From the NCBI GenBank assembly GCA_028278125.1, contig JANQEY010000145.1, forward strand, positions 32,814 to 96,813: a stretch of DNA of 64,000 bases, given 5' to 3'. The notes beneath the pieces are model-generated. The model was given only the letters and a program-made list of their open reading frames with translations. It was not told where the DNA came from and did not search any database. Source of the DNA: a bacterium. Lineage in GTDB: Bacteria; Electryoneota; Electryoneia; Electryoneales; Electryoneaceae. Of this stretch, positions 54,686 to 63,779 are shown piece by piece; the stretch's first letter is position 1, and each line of letters begins with the position of its first letter. Position numbers and translations under genes: made by a program.

Positions 54686-57485
54686 TCTCTTGTTCTGCTA
54701 TCTGCTTTTCAGCTTCATTCAAGATTGCGATAACTTCAGGATCGTTCGGGTTTTTATCCAGGAGTTTTTCACAGACTTTTTTCGCCAGGCCGGCCTGTCC
54801 CTGCTGCAGTAGTACATTGGCAAATGTTTTGGTAACGGGTCCCCTGATCTCTTCAGCGTCTTCATCAGTTATCTGGGCGGAATCAATGACAGATTCGGTG
54901 TCTGCAACTGTCTCGAATTCAGGCGTCTCTTGGGTTACAGAATCTTCAATGGAAGCTAAATCGCTAAGCTCGGCCTGTAGATTATTAATATCATCCTGGT
55001 CCAGTCCCTTGCCTGCTTTCCTGGCAGGTTCAGGTTTATCCACAGGTTTGGATTCCTCAACATCCTTTTCCAATGCTTCCGCTTTTAATGCCTCTATATC
55101 AGTTTGAGACAACGAACCGCCTGGTTCCTCGGTTACAGGCTTATCTTCGACAGGTTCTTCCCGCGATTTTGCAGATGTTTCAGCTTTTAAAGCTTCTATA
55201 TCTGCCTGGCTAAGCGAACCACCTGTCTCCTCAGCTGGGAGTACAGATTCTTTAACTTCCTCCGTTACCGTTCCGGATGTTTCAGCTTTTAATGCTTCTA
55301 TATCTGCCTGGCTAAGCGAACCACCTGTCTCCTCAGCTGGGGGTACAGGTTCTTTAACTTCCTCCGTTACCGTTCCGGCTGATTCAGCTTTTAATGCTTC
55401 TATATCTGACTGGCTGAGCGTTCCACCTGTCTCCTCAGCTGGAGGTGCGGGTTCTTTTACTTCTTCCTCTACCGTTCCGGCTGGTTCAGCTTTTAATGCC
55501 TCAATATCTGCCTGGCTGAGAGCACCACCTTCAGTAGTATCCGGTTCTGGTTCTACCGACTCAACCTCTATTTCCTGAGAAACTGTTTCTTCTTCCACAG
55601 ATTCAACGGTAGTCGATCTGTATTGAGCCTTCAAACTTTCAATTGCACCTTGTACATTTCCATTATCTTCTTGTGTAATGTCACCGGATGGTTCATCTGC
55701 AGCAAATATTTGTTTAAGTTCTTCCTTATCATTATCATTCAGTTCATAATCGACTTCCCCCCCATCAGTTTCAGCCTCTTCTTCGACTTCATCCTCGTCA
55801 GGAATTACCGGTTGCGGGACAAGTAAAAAAGCATCGCCTTTCAGTTTATCGAGAATTTCGGGAGCATCGATCAGCTCTTCCGTTTCCACATCGAGATTGG
55901 CTAATATTTCAGATAATGAAATTTCCTCTACCGATTCAGAAGTCTCCACCTGTTCAGAATCCGCGTCAACTTCTTCATTTTTTGCTATTTCAGCTGATTC
56001 CTTTTTCTTCTGTTTCGCCTCTTCTTCCTCAACAAATTTATCGACAAGCTCTTCTGCGCTCGAGAAACCAGATTCTTCATTGATAATTTCAGAAAGTGCT
56101 TTTTCTATATCCATAACTTCTTTTTGCAGGGGTGGTATTTCTTCTTCAGAGTCTGCACCTTCAACGGCAACCTTCGCTGCTTCATCTTGCACCTGGTCAC
56201 TGGTCTCTTCAGAAATTCCGCTACCTTCCCCTTGCTCCAATGATTCATCTATTGCTGCTTCTGTTTCATTCTCCTCATCTTGATCATCAATCAGGGTTGA
56301 AAGGAAATCGCTTTCATCCGCTTCACCCTCAGCCTCATCAGCAACGGATTCAACCCCAGGTTCCGCTTCTACCGGTTCGGTTTGAACATTATCCGTGACG
56401 GGTTCGTCTTCTTCGATAGGTTCTATTTCAGCCGTCTCGGGCACTTCTTCCACTGGAGAATCAGTGTTAGTTGTTTCTTGTTCAACTTCAGGTTCAAGTG
56501 ATTCAAGGATATCGAGGGATTCAAGTTCTCCTGTAATGTCATCGTCATCTGTATCTTCTGGAGTCTGTGTAATTTCTTCAGTGATCTCTCCCGGATCATC
56601 TACCTCTTCCACCTGGTCATCGAGCGAGACACTACTTACATGAACGGTTTCAGAATCATCTTCACTATCACCATTAAAGATTGTCGCCAGTCCTGATTCA
56701 TCATACTCCAGTTCTTCCGGCGTTGATGACTCAGGAAAAGCAGAACTTTTCTCCTCTTCAGTTTTTTCAATAGTTTCCGGTTCTCTGACTACTGCTTCTG
56801 CATCAGCTTCTTTTATTTCTTGTTCAACAGCTTCAGTAGCAACTGTAATGTTTTCATCTGGTTCCGGAGGTTCTGTCTCCATCGCAACCTGTTTAACAAT
56901 TTCGTTTACCGCGGTGAGATCCAGTTTCGGACTAAAACCTTCAGGCAATGGCTGCCTGGATTTGGTAAGTCCTAAATCATTGGCAACTCGTTGCGAAAAC
57001 GCTCCCGCGTAGGTAAAATCGGCTGGATGCCAGTCAGCAGGCCAGGCACTAATCTCAGGATTTTCCTTTTTTACACGTGTTAATAACTGGCGATGAAGGC
57101 GGCGTTGATTTTCCTCGTTGAGTGGATCAATTCTGTATAGATCAAACAATGCTCGTCTTAAAGCTTCCGGGTTTTCAGCGACCGCAAGCTCAGAAATGTA
57201 ACCAGCGAGCGCTTTTTGATTCATCGGTTCTTTTTCATGGGCGATCTTCCATTGACGTAGAGCCTCATCACTTTTACTCAATGCCGATAAACATTCTGCA
57301 AGTAGGATTCGAGCTGTTGTATAGTCCGGGTTTTGATCAAGTCCCTGTTCAAGCCGTTTTTTCGCGGCTTTATATTGCCCCTGTTCCATTTCCAGGCTGG
57401 CAATATGCGCAAAAAGAAATGAATGTTCTTTTTCAAGTTTTTTTAATTCTTTCTGTTTGCGCTTTATTTGACCCTTGTCACCCAT
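54675..57485 (-). CDS. Long acidic TPR protein with tandem LSQxDIEAL motifs
   Basis: About 936 residues from ATG 57485, four bases after GGAGGT; ATG 57488 is also possible, and longer frames are unsupported. The N-terminal part (about 1-150) is TPR-like (LFAHIASLEMEQGQYKAAKKRLEQGLDQNPDYTTARILLAECLSAL). The middle is long, Glu-rich and probably disordered. Residues about 650-850 contain five copies of LSQ(A/S/T)DIEALKAE plus a degenerate GLDQDDINNLQAE, roughly 35 residues apart. The end has one further TPR-like helix pair (TFANVLLQQGQAGLAKKVCEKLLDKNPNDPEVIAIL). No signal peptide, so cytoplasmic. The motif resembles the N-terminal FliM/CheY-docking peptide. Function unknown. Confidence 0.82.
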   Translation of the reverse strand: MGDKGQIKRKQKELKKLEKEHSFLFAHIASLEMEQGQYKAAKKRLEQGLDQNPDYTTARILLAECLSALSKSDEALRQWKIAHEKEPMNQKALAGYISELAVAENPEALRRALFDLYRIDPLNEENQRRLHRQLLTRVKKENPEISAWPADWHPADFTYAGAFSQRVANDLGLTKSRQPLPEGFSPKLDLTAVNEIVKQVAMETEPPEPDENITVATEAVEQEIKEADAEAVVREPETIEKTEEEKSSAFPESSTPEELEYDESGLATIFNGDSEDDSETVHVSSVSLDDQVEEVDDPGEITEEITQTPEDTDDDDITGELESLDILESLEPEVEQETTNTDSPVEEVPETAEIEPIEEDEPVTDNVQTEPVEAEPGVESVADEAEGEADESDFLSTLIDDQDEENETEAAIDESLEQGEGSGISEETSDQVQDEAAKVAVEGADSEEEIPPLQKEVMDIEKALSEIINEESGFSSAEELVDKFVEEEEAKQKKKESAEIAKNEEVDADSEQVETSESVEEISLSEILANLDVETEELIDAPEILDKLKGDAFLLVPQPVIPDEDEVEEEAETDGGEVDYELNDNDKEELKQIFAADEPSGDITQEDNGNVQGAIESLKAQYRSTTVESVEEETVSQEIEVESVEPEPDTTEGGALSQADIEALKAEPAGTVEEEVKEPAPPAEETGGTLSQSDIEALKAESAGTVTEEVKEPVPPAEETGGSLSQADIEALKAETSGTVTEEVKESVLPAEETGGSLSQADIEALKAETSAKSREEPVEDKPVTEEPGGSLSQTDIEALKAEALEKDVEESKPVDKPEPARKAGKGLDQDDINNLQAELSDLASIEDSVTQETPEFETVADTESVIDSAQITDEDAEEIRGPVTKTFANVLLQQGQAGLAKKVCEKLLDKNPNDPEVIAILNEAEKQIAEQENEE
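54976..55530 (-). repeat. Tandem coding repeats of ~105 bp in the acidic TPR gene
   Basis: The LSQxDIEAL units are encoded by DNA repeats of about 105 bases; the copies spanning about 55186-55395 are close to identical over CTTCTATATCTGCCTGGCT, GCGAACCACCTGTCTCC and TAACTTCCTCCGTTACCG. The outer copies are more diverged. This fits expansion by recent tandem duplication. Confidence 0.85.
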
Positions 57486-57625
57486 CATACCTCCGAAGGA
57501 TCTATAATAAATTGAATATAACCAAATATAAGGAAAATTAGTCGAAAACAATCTTTCAGGATTATAAAAGTGCTAATAGTTGAGCATTCACAAAGAAAAA
57601 TGGTGTGATACTAATATTTCCCCTC

Positions 57626-59176
57626 TTACCTGGTAATTATTTCTTCACCAGGCAATTGAATATTATCAATTATAGCGTCACCAACAACAAGTTTATAATT
57701 CGCTACTGCCAGGTTCTGGTCAACTATCGCCCTGAAAGCATTAATGCGGTTACGTTTTAATGATAACTGAGCTTCAATCCATTCCCTGGCGTTAACCTGG
57801 CCGTTCTCGAAACGGTCTCGAGTCATTTCATATGAAGTTTGCGCCAGTTCGAGCGACTTTACGTTAGTCTGGTACCTGAGTTTTGTCTCCTCAAGATTTC
57901 TTACTGCTTCACGTACCTCGAGGATTATTGCCTTCTGAAGCTCGTCTTTTTCAAATTCACTGTTCCTGATAGCAATTTTTGCCTTTTGAACAGCGATGGA
58001 ACGTCTTCCTGATGTCCATATCGGCATTTCAAAGGAAAGTGTTAATCCCCGATCGGCATTAAATTCATTTAAACTTCGATTAAACACATCTTCCCAGGTT
58101 TCGTCGAGGTTATCAATTCCATAAAACGCATAGATTGAACCTGTGGGATTGTAAGGTCGTTTTGCGTCTTTTAGACCGGTCTTTGCCAGGTTCAGGTCCA
58201 GTTCTGCCTGTTTTAAATCCCTTCGACTGTTCAGAGCTTTTTCAGTTGCTTCATCGAGGTCAACTTTCAGTTCCTGGAAATCCGGTTCTCCAATAAGTTT
58301 TATTGGAATTTCCAGTTCCAGTCCCAATAGTGTTCGGAATTGATCCAACTGCGCTTCAAGATTGGAAATACTTTGATTCAGTTCGGCGTCTTTTTGAAGA
58401 ACCTCAACTTCCAGTTGTAATGCTTCAACTTCTGGAATTAATCCCGATCCAAACTTGCGCCTGGCCAGGTCTGCCGTTTCGCTGCTTGCTTCTAAATCGT
58501 CCCTGGAAATTTCCAGTTGCCTGATTGACATCAGGAGAGTGTAATATGAAGAGAGAATCCTGTAAGTAAGCTGCCTGTTGGAATGAATGATTCCCAGGCT
58601 GGTTCTCTCGTAAGATAACCTGGACTTGTATTCCGAAAGTTTCGCAAGGTTATAATTGAGAAAATCCTGGCTTAGTTGAACATAGTATGCCTGGCTGACT
58701 TCATCGACATTATACGTCTGGTTGAATTCACCGGTAGAACCAAATTGATTTTCACTGCGGTACAGCCTTTGATAGAACGACGAAAATATATCTATGCTAC
58801 CACCGGTGGGAAGAGGTTGACTGACATCTACTGATCCCAGCCAGCGTTCGCTCTTTGTTTTAAATCTTCCGGAAATGTCTTCCTGTCTTGTCTCCGAGTA
58901 TGTTGGCACCTGCAACGATAGATCCAACTGTGGATAATACCTCTCAACAAACGAAGCCCTCCAACCTAGGTAAGCTGTTTCTTCATTCCATTTATTCTGA
59001 ATTATTTCAGGAGCGCTTTCACCGGCAATTTTCAGAGCGGTATAAAGGTCAATCTCGAGCGTATCCATGTCACCGGCATATGAAGTGGCTGCAAATGTGA
59101 ATACCACCGAAAATACCAGGACCAAACTTTTCCAGGTTGACCGGTTCATTTGTTTGTAGTTTTGTAAGTAGATCAT
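57626..59176 (-). CDS. TolC-family outer-membrane efflux protein
   Basis: 516 residues; ATG 59176 or 59149 (MNRSTWKSLVLVFSVVFTFA, the more typical signal-peptide start). Two repeats of the outer-membrane-factor type with long helices (ETADLARRKFGSGLIPEVEALQLEVEVLQKDAELNQ and TNVKSLELAQTSYEMTRDRFENGQVNAREWIEAQLSL). It forms the periplasm-spanning channel. It is last in a set with the MacB-like permease and MacA-like adaptor, which together should export a compound or peptide. Confidence 0.9.
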   Translation of the reverse strand: MIYLQNYKQMNRSTWKSLVLVFSVVFTFAATSYAGDMDTLEIDLYTALKIAGESAPEIIQNKWNEETAYLGWRASFVERYYPQLDLSLQVPTYSETRQEDISGRFKTKSERWLGSVDVSQPLPTGGSIDIFSSFYQRLYRSENQFGSTGEFNQTYNVDEVSQAYYVQLSQDFLNYNLAKLSEYKSRLSYERTSLGIIHSNRQLTYRILSSYYTLLMSIRQLEISRDDLEASSETADLARRKFGSGLIPEVEALQLEVEVLQKDAELNQSISNLEAQLDQFRTLLGLELEIPIKLIGEPDFQELKVDLDEATEKALNSRRDLKQAELDLNLAKTGLKDAKRPYNPTGSIYAFYGIDNLDETWEDVFNRSLNEFNADRGLTLSFEMPIWTSGRRSIAVQKAKIAIRNSEFEKDELQKAIILEVREAVRNLEETKLRYQTNVKSLELAQTSYEMTRDRFENGQVNAREWIEAQLSLKRNRINAFRAIVDQNLAVANYKLVVGDAIIDNIQLPGEEIITR

Positions 59177-59179
59177 TGA

Positions 59180-60409
59180 CTATTCATACCTGAGAGCATT
59201 AATCACATCCATTTCAGCAGCTTTTTGCGCCGGCCACCAGCCGAACAATACGCCAACACCCGCTGAAACTCCAAATGCCAGTGAAACTGCCCATACCCCG
59301 ACAACAGTAGTCCATCCCGCATATAGCGTAATCAGCCATGCCATCACGGCACCGAAGATAATGCCCACTACACCCCCGATTATACTCAAAAGAGTCGCCT
59401 CAATCAGGAATTGAGTAACAACATCATTCCGTGTCGCCCCAACTGCCCTGCGTACACCAATTTCACGAGTCCTTTCCAGGACACTGGATAACATGATATT
59501 CATAATTCCAATGCCACCCACTAAGAGCGATATTGATGCAATTGCGCCCATGACAATATTAAAAATTCTCTGGGTCTGCTGGCTCTGCTTCAGCAACTCG
59601 ATAGGCACAATAACTTTAAAATCGTTCGCGTTACGGTGACGTCTGCTCATAATCCGTTCTGCTGCCGCGGCGATGGAACGTACCATTTCTTCCCTTTCGA
59701 CCTGCAGAACAATTTCCTGGAGTGGACTTTTTGAAGTTGACAGCGGATATCTAGCCTGCATCGCGTCCAGGGGGATATATACATCCCGCTGCATATCCCT
59801 GACTTCAACACCACTTGTGCTGGAGCTTCCCTCTGGAGGATTTATAACCCCGATAACTGTGTACCAGGATTGTCCGATTTTAATTTGTTGATTTACAGCA
59901 TTTTCAAGCGGGAAAAGTTCGCGTTTCAAACGGTGTGTTATCACTGCCACAGGGGATTTATCGTGAATATCTGCTATCTTAAGAAAACGTCCCTCGCTGA
60001 ATGTCAGGGTAAGAAGGTTTTGATATTGGGGCGTTGTTCCGATCAGGTTGATCTTTGTTTCGGCAGGCATCCTGATGTAAGTCTCTTCACGCCTTACAGG
60101 TACTACATTTTTCAGACCTGGCAAAATTGATCTTAAGGCCTGTTCATCACCGGCATGAAGCATCCTCGGATTGGTTGTCACCGCTTCATCCAGTTCGTCA
60201 TCTTCCAATTCAAGTGAACTGACAATAACGTTGTTTACACCAAGCAACCTGATCGCGTCTATCAATTCCCTTCGTGCACCCGCACCGATAGACTGCATCG
60301 CGACAACCGCCGCTACTCCAAAAATAATACCCAGCATTGTTAAGAAGCTGCGAAGCTTTTGCGAATGAAGTGCGTTAAATCCGATGCGAACGTTTTCCTG
60401 AAGGGTCAT
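59180..60409 (-). CDS. MacB-type ABC permease (FtsX domain), without ATPase
   Basis: 409 residues. N-terminal helix (LRSFLTMLGIIFGVAAVVAMQSIG), large periplasmic MacB core, then FtsX helices (GAIASISLLVGGIGIMNIMLSSVLERTREIGVRRAVGATRNDVVTQFLIEATLLSIIGGVVGIIFG). The C-terminus ends LGWWPAQKAAEMDVINALRYE-like as in MacB permease halves. In MacB proper the ATPase is fused at the N-terminus or encoded next door; here neither exists. It is in a run with the adaptor upstream and TolC-like channel three bases downstream. Confidence 0.9.
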   Translation of the reverse strand: MTLQENVRIGFNALHSQKLRSFLTMLGIIFGVAAVVAMQSIGAGARRELIDAIRLLGVNNVIVSSLELEDDELDEAVTTNPRMLHAGDEQALRSILPGLKNVVPVRREETYIRMPAETKINLIGTTPQYQNLLTLTFSEGRFLKIADIHDKSPVAVITHRLKRELFPLENAVNQQIKIGQSWYTVIGVINPPEGSSSTSGVEVRDMQRDVYIPLDAMQARYPLSTSKSPLQEIVLQVEREEMVRSIAAAAERIMSRRHRNANDFKVIVPIELLKQSQQTQRIFNIVMGAIASISLLVGGIGIMNIMLSSVLERTREIGVRRAVGATRNDVVTQFLIEATLLSIIGGVVGIIFGAVMAWLITLYAGWTTVVGVWAVSLAFGVSAGVGVLFGWWPAQKAAEMDVINALRYE

Positions 60410-60459
60410 ATTATATTGTTATATCCAAGGGTGGATTAAGAATCTTGAATTCCAGGTTA

Positions 60460-61809
60460 TCAATGGCTACGGACAACCACTCTTCTCTGCTTTGATTTGC
60501 CGGAACCGGTTGAGCTTAAGCTACCATTATCTTTCTGCTTGTTATCCTCCAACCCACCACCTGGTGAGGCAGAATCAAAGGGTTTAGTGGGATCGACCAG
60601 GCAGACGTAATCGCCTTCTTCTAATCCGTTTAGAATAACGACATAATTATCATTCCGGACACCCAGCTCTACGCCTGTCGGTTTAAATCCGCTTTTACCC
60701 TTATAAACTATTTTTTCGTCCTGAACATTGAAAATCGCGTCTATTGGGACATAGACAACATCCGGTACAGTCTCTATAATAATCATTGATGAAACTGTCA
60801 TCCCGGGTTTTAAGACCGGATCATCCTCCTGAACCTTGATAATCACATCAAAGACTTTAACTTCACCGACTGATTCTTCTTCTATCCTGGCAAGGTTTGA
60901 GACTTCGGTAACTTCACCATAAAATTCTCGATCGGGAAATGCATCGAGTACAATTGTAGCTTTCTGACCAGCAAGAATCCGTGAAACATCTACTTCGTTA
61001 ACTGCGGTTTCTACTTCCATCTGGGAAAGGTCCGGAAGTTCTATCAAAGCCTGCCCTCGCCATGGTGTGTCACCGATTTTAATCTCGGCAAAATCACCAC
61101 CTTTCCAGATTTTTTTATAAACGACAAGTCCGGGCTGAGGCGCCAGGATGGTGAGTCGGTCGAAATCGCGGTTGGTCATTTCCAGTTCAGCTTCAGCCTG
61201 CCGTACTTTCAGCTCCAGCGTTTTTAAATCAGCGGCATTGATTGTTTTCTGTTGTTCAATATTGTCTTTGGCTTTATCAAGGTTGATTTTTGATTGAAGC
61301 AGTGACAGTTCCTGCTCTTCCTTTTTGATATCCGCCTCGAATTTCATCTGTTCGAGACGTAACTCTGCCAGGCTGTAACTTGCCTGCGCCGATTCAAGGT
61401 TCGCTTGCAACTGAGACATATTTGATGCCATTGAAGCTTCACTTTTATCAAGGTTTGCTTTCGCGATTTCCAGCTGGGATTCAGAGTCCTCAATTTTTTT
61501 CTGCCACTCAGTCCCATCAAAAACAATTAACGTATCTCCCTCTTCAACTTCCTCACCCTTCTCAGCGAGGTAAACAATCTGGAGCGATCCGCGAACAGGC
61601 GGAGAGGTAATAACCACAGAGTTTGTAGCTCTCAGTTCGCCAGTCTCTGTTAAAGAAACAACAAACTCACCCCTTTCGGCCTGGTACACTGGAAAGTCAG
61701 GACTGCTGCTGCCTGTGATCGCGATAATTATCAGGAAAACAACGATAACTAAGGTTGAAATACTGATAATTCCCAGTTTTTTGTTGTCCTTGAAACTTTC
61801 CAGGTTCAT
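60460..61809 (-). CDS. MacA/HlyD-type periplasmic adaptor
   Basis: 449 residues: anchor helix (LGIISISTLVIVVFLIIIAI), a biotinyl-lipoyl-like half (ELRATNSVVITSPPVRGSLQIVYLAEKGEEVEEGDTLIVFDG), a long coiled-coil hairpin (about 115-215) and beta-barrel parts (PDLSQMEVETAVNEVDVSRILAGQKATIVLDAFPDREFYGEV). It bridges the MacB-like permease and TolC-like channel. First gene of the three-gene unit. Confidence 0.92.
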   Translation of the reverse strand: MNLESFKDNKKLGIISISTLVIVVFLIIIAITGSSSPDFPVYQAERGEFVVSLTETGELRATNSVVITSPPVRGSLQIVYLAEKGEEVEEGDTLIVFDGTEWQKKIEDSESQLEIAKANLDKSEASMASNMSQLQANLESAQASYSLAELRLEQMKFEADIKKEEQELSLLQSKINLDKAKDNIEQQKTINAADLKTLELKVRQAEAELEMTNRDFDRLTILAPQPGLVVYKKIWKGGDFAEIKIGDTPWRGQALIELPDLSQMEVETAVNEVDVSRILAGQKATIVLDAFPDREFYGEVTEVSNLARIEEESVGEVKVFDVIIKVQEDDPVLKPGMTVSSMIIIETVPDVVYVPIDAIFNVQDEKIVYKGKSGFKPTGVELGVRNDNYVVILNGLEEGDYVCLVDPTKPFDSASPGGGLEDNKQKDNGSLSSTGSGKSKQRRVVVRSH

Positions 61810-62003
61810 CTCAATTCCCGGTACGTTAACAGTAGTTGGCCGTATAGTTTTGACACATTTTAGAAAATATGGTTACTGTGACACCTTTTCGCAATATTTT
61901 TCAATAAATACTATATAAATAAAACGAAATAAATATCCGTTGGTTTCAAACCCTGTTTTACAATAGATTATATTAGTAAACTACAGGAAGCCAGGAACCA
62001 GGA

Positions 62004-63779
62004 ATGAAACGCTTTCTCATCATAATAACCTCCCTATTGATAGTTACTCCCATTCAAGCTCAACCGGAGTTTACCTGGCATACAATTTCTACAGATGTTA
62101 GCTATCCTATTTCCCAGGACGCTGCTGACCTTGATGGTGATGGTGACCTGGATGTGATATGTACCGGCTGGGGTACTCCGATATCATGGTGGAAAAACCT
62201 TGGAGGGTATCCACCAGAGTTCGAAGTACAAACACTACTTGATAGCATGGAATATGGATTGTATGTCAAAATAGCTGATCTTGATGATGACGAAGATATG
62301 GATATAGTGGCTACGGGATCACATGATGGATTGATTGGTAATTGTGTAAAATGGTGGGAAAATGATGGTGAAAATCCAGTGTCGTTTACATCACATGATC
62401 TTTTGCCAGATCAAAGAATAAGTGAACCAATTGGCATCGGAGATCTAGATGATGATGGTGATTTAGAAATTGTTTTAGCTGGTCTCTGGACTGAATATAA
62501 TCCATATTTAAGGAAAATTATTATATTTGAAAATAGTGGCGATGGACAATTTGATTCACTAACTGTCGAACATATCATTTTATATGTAAATGATTTAAGT
62601 TTGTTCGACATTGATGGTGATTTTGATTTTGATATCGTATTTTCAAATCCTAGTACCGGCTTCTGGTGGATGGAAAACCTTGGTGATGTGTCATTTTCTG
62701 ATAGAATTCAAATTGGTACTAACCAAAATGGACAATCATTTGATGTTCTCGACTTAGATAATGATGAAGATTTTGATTTAGTTTTTACAAATGGACCCGC
62801 TCATGACAACTTGAATTGGTTCGAAAATGATGGTGAGGATAATCCGGGTTTTACAGAGCACTTTATTTCATTTTATAGTGAGCCAGTCGCTGTCAAAGCG
62901 GCTGATTTTGATCTCGATGAAGATATGGATTTTATTGTAGCGTCAGGTGATATAGAGGGGATTTGGGGAGAAATTACGTTATGGTTGAATGACGGTGAAC
63001 AGAATTTCGAGGAAAACTTCGTGGCGGGAGGTTTTTACGGTCCTTACGGACCAAACTGCATGACAATTGTCGATTTTGATTTTGATGGAGATCCCGATAT
63101 TGTTGCTTCCGCCGGCGACTACCCGGCAATTATCTGGCTGGAAAACCATTTGATTGATGCTGAGATAGAAGCATTTCGCCTTGAATTACCTGAACCGGGA
63201 TTCGCAACACCAGATACTCAGGTTGTCCTTGTTTGGAACCAGGCAATCCCGAATTTCGAGACGGAGATCACTTATCATATTAAATGCCTCGACGATCCGG
63301 ACAATGATGAAATTATCGCTGAAACTTCAGACACAACCTTTGTATTCACGGGAGTACCGGGCACACAATACTTCTGGGATATTAAAGCTGTAGCGCATAA
63401 TGGGCTTGAACAATGGGCTGAAGAACAATTCTGGCATTTTACCATTGTGGATACTACAAACTCAGTGGATGATCCGTCTATATCCAGTTTCCCCACTGAG
63501 TATGCTATACAATCTGTTTATCCCAACCCTTTTAACGCTTCAACGACAATCACTGTTACCCTGCCACAACCTTCCTACCTTACCATGCGGGTCTTCAATA
63601 CCACTGGGCAGTTGGTTTCCTCACTGGCTAGAGGGCAATACAGCCAGGGATACCATGACATTGTTTTAAATGGATCAGGTCTCTCCAGTGGGATTTATTT
63701 TATTCGGTTAGAGGTAGCCCGGGAACAGCGTTTCCCGGGGAATTCAGGATTGATTCAGAAAATTCTGTTGATTAAGTAG
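62004..63779 (+). CDS. FG-GAP/VCBS-repeat secreted protein with T9SS domain
   Basis: 591 residues; ATG 62004 follows CAGGAACCAGGA. Signal peptide MKRFLIIITSLLIVTPIQAQ, then about seven Asp-rich repeats of the D-x-D-x-D-G/D type (DLDGDGDLDVICTGW, DLDDDEDMDIVATGS, DLDDDGDLEIVLAGL, DIDGDFDFDIVFSN, DLDNDEDFDLVFTN, DFDLDEDMDFIVASG, DFDFDGDPDIVASAG), a fold typical of Ca-binding beta-propellers. FN3-like domain (about 395-480), then T9SS domain with YPNPFNASTTI. Near its end, between SSGIYFIRLEV and LIQKILLIK, a short extra stretch REQRFPGNSG is encoded by a dispersed repeat. Exported. Confidence 0.88.
   Translation: MKRFLIIITSLLIVTPIQAQPEFTWHTISTDVSYPISQDAADLDGDGDLDVICTGWGTPISWWKNLGGYPPEFEVQTLLDSMEYGLYVKIADLDDDEDMDIVATGSHDGLIGNCVKWWENDGENPVSFTSHDLLPDQRISEPIGIGDLDDDGDLEIVLAGLWTEYNPYLRKIIIFENSGDGQFDSLTVEHIILYVNDLSLFDIDGDFDFDIVFSNPSTGFWWMENLGDVSFSDRIQIGTNQNGQSFDVLDLDNDEDFDLVFTNGPAHDNLNWFENDGEDNPGFTEHFISFYSEPVAVKAADFDLDEDMDFIVASGDIEGIWGEITLWLNDGEQNFEENFVAGGFYGPYGPNCMTIVDFDFDGDPDIVASAGDYPAIIWLENHLIDAEIEAFRLELPEPGFATPDTQVVLVWNQAIPNFETEITYHIKCLDDPDNDEIIAETSDTTFVFTGVPGTQYFWDIKAVAHNGLEQWAEEQFWHFTIVDTTNSVDDPSISSFPTEYAIQSVYPNPFNASTTITVTLPQPSYLTMRVFNTTGQLVSSLARGQYSQGYHDIVLNGSGLSSGIYFIRLEVAREQRFPGNSGLIQKILLIK

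Noticed and set aside
55623..56643. Several long serine-rich open frames antisense to the acidic TPR gene
   Set aside because: They reflect GAA/GAG-rich codons read backward; no start signals.
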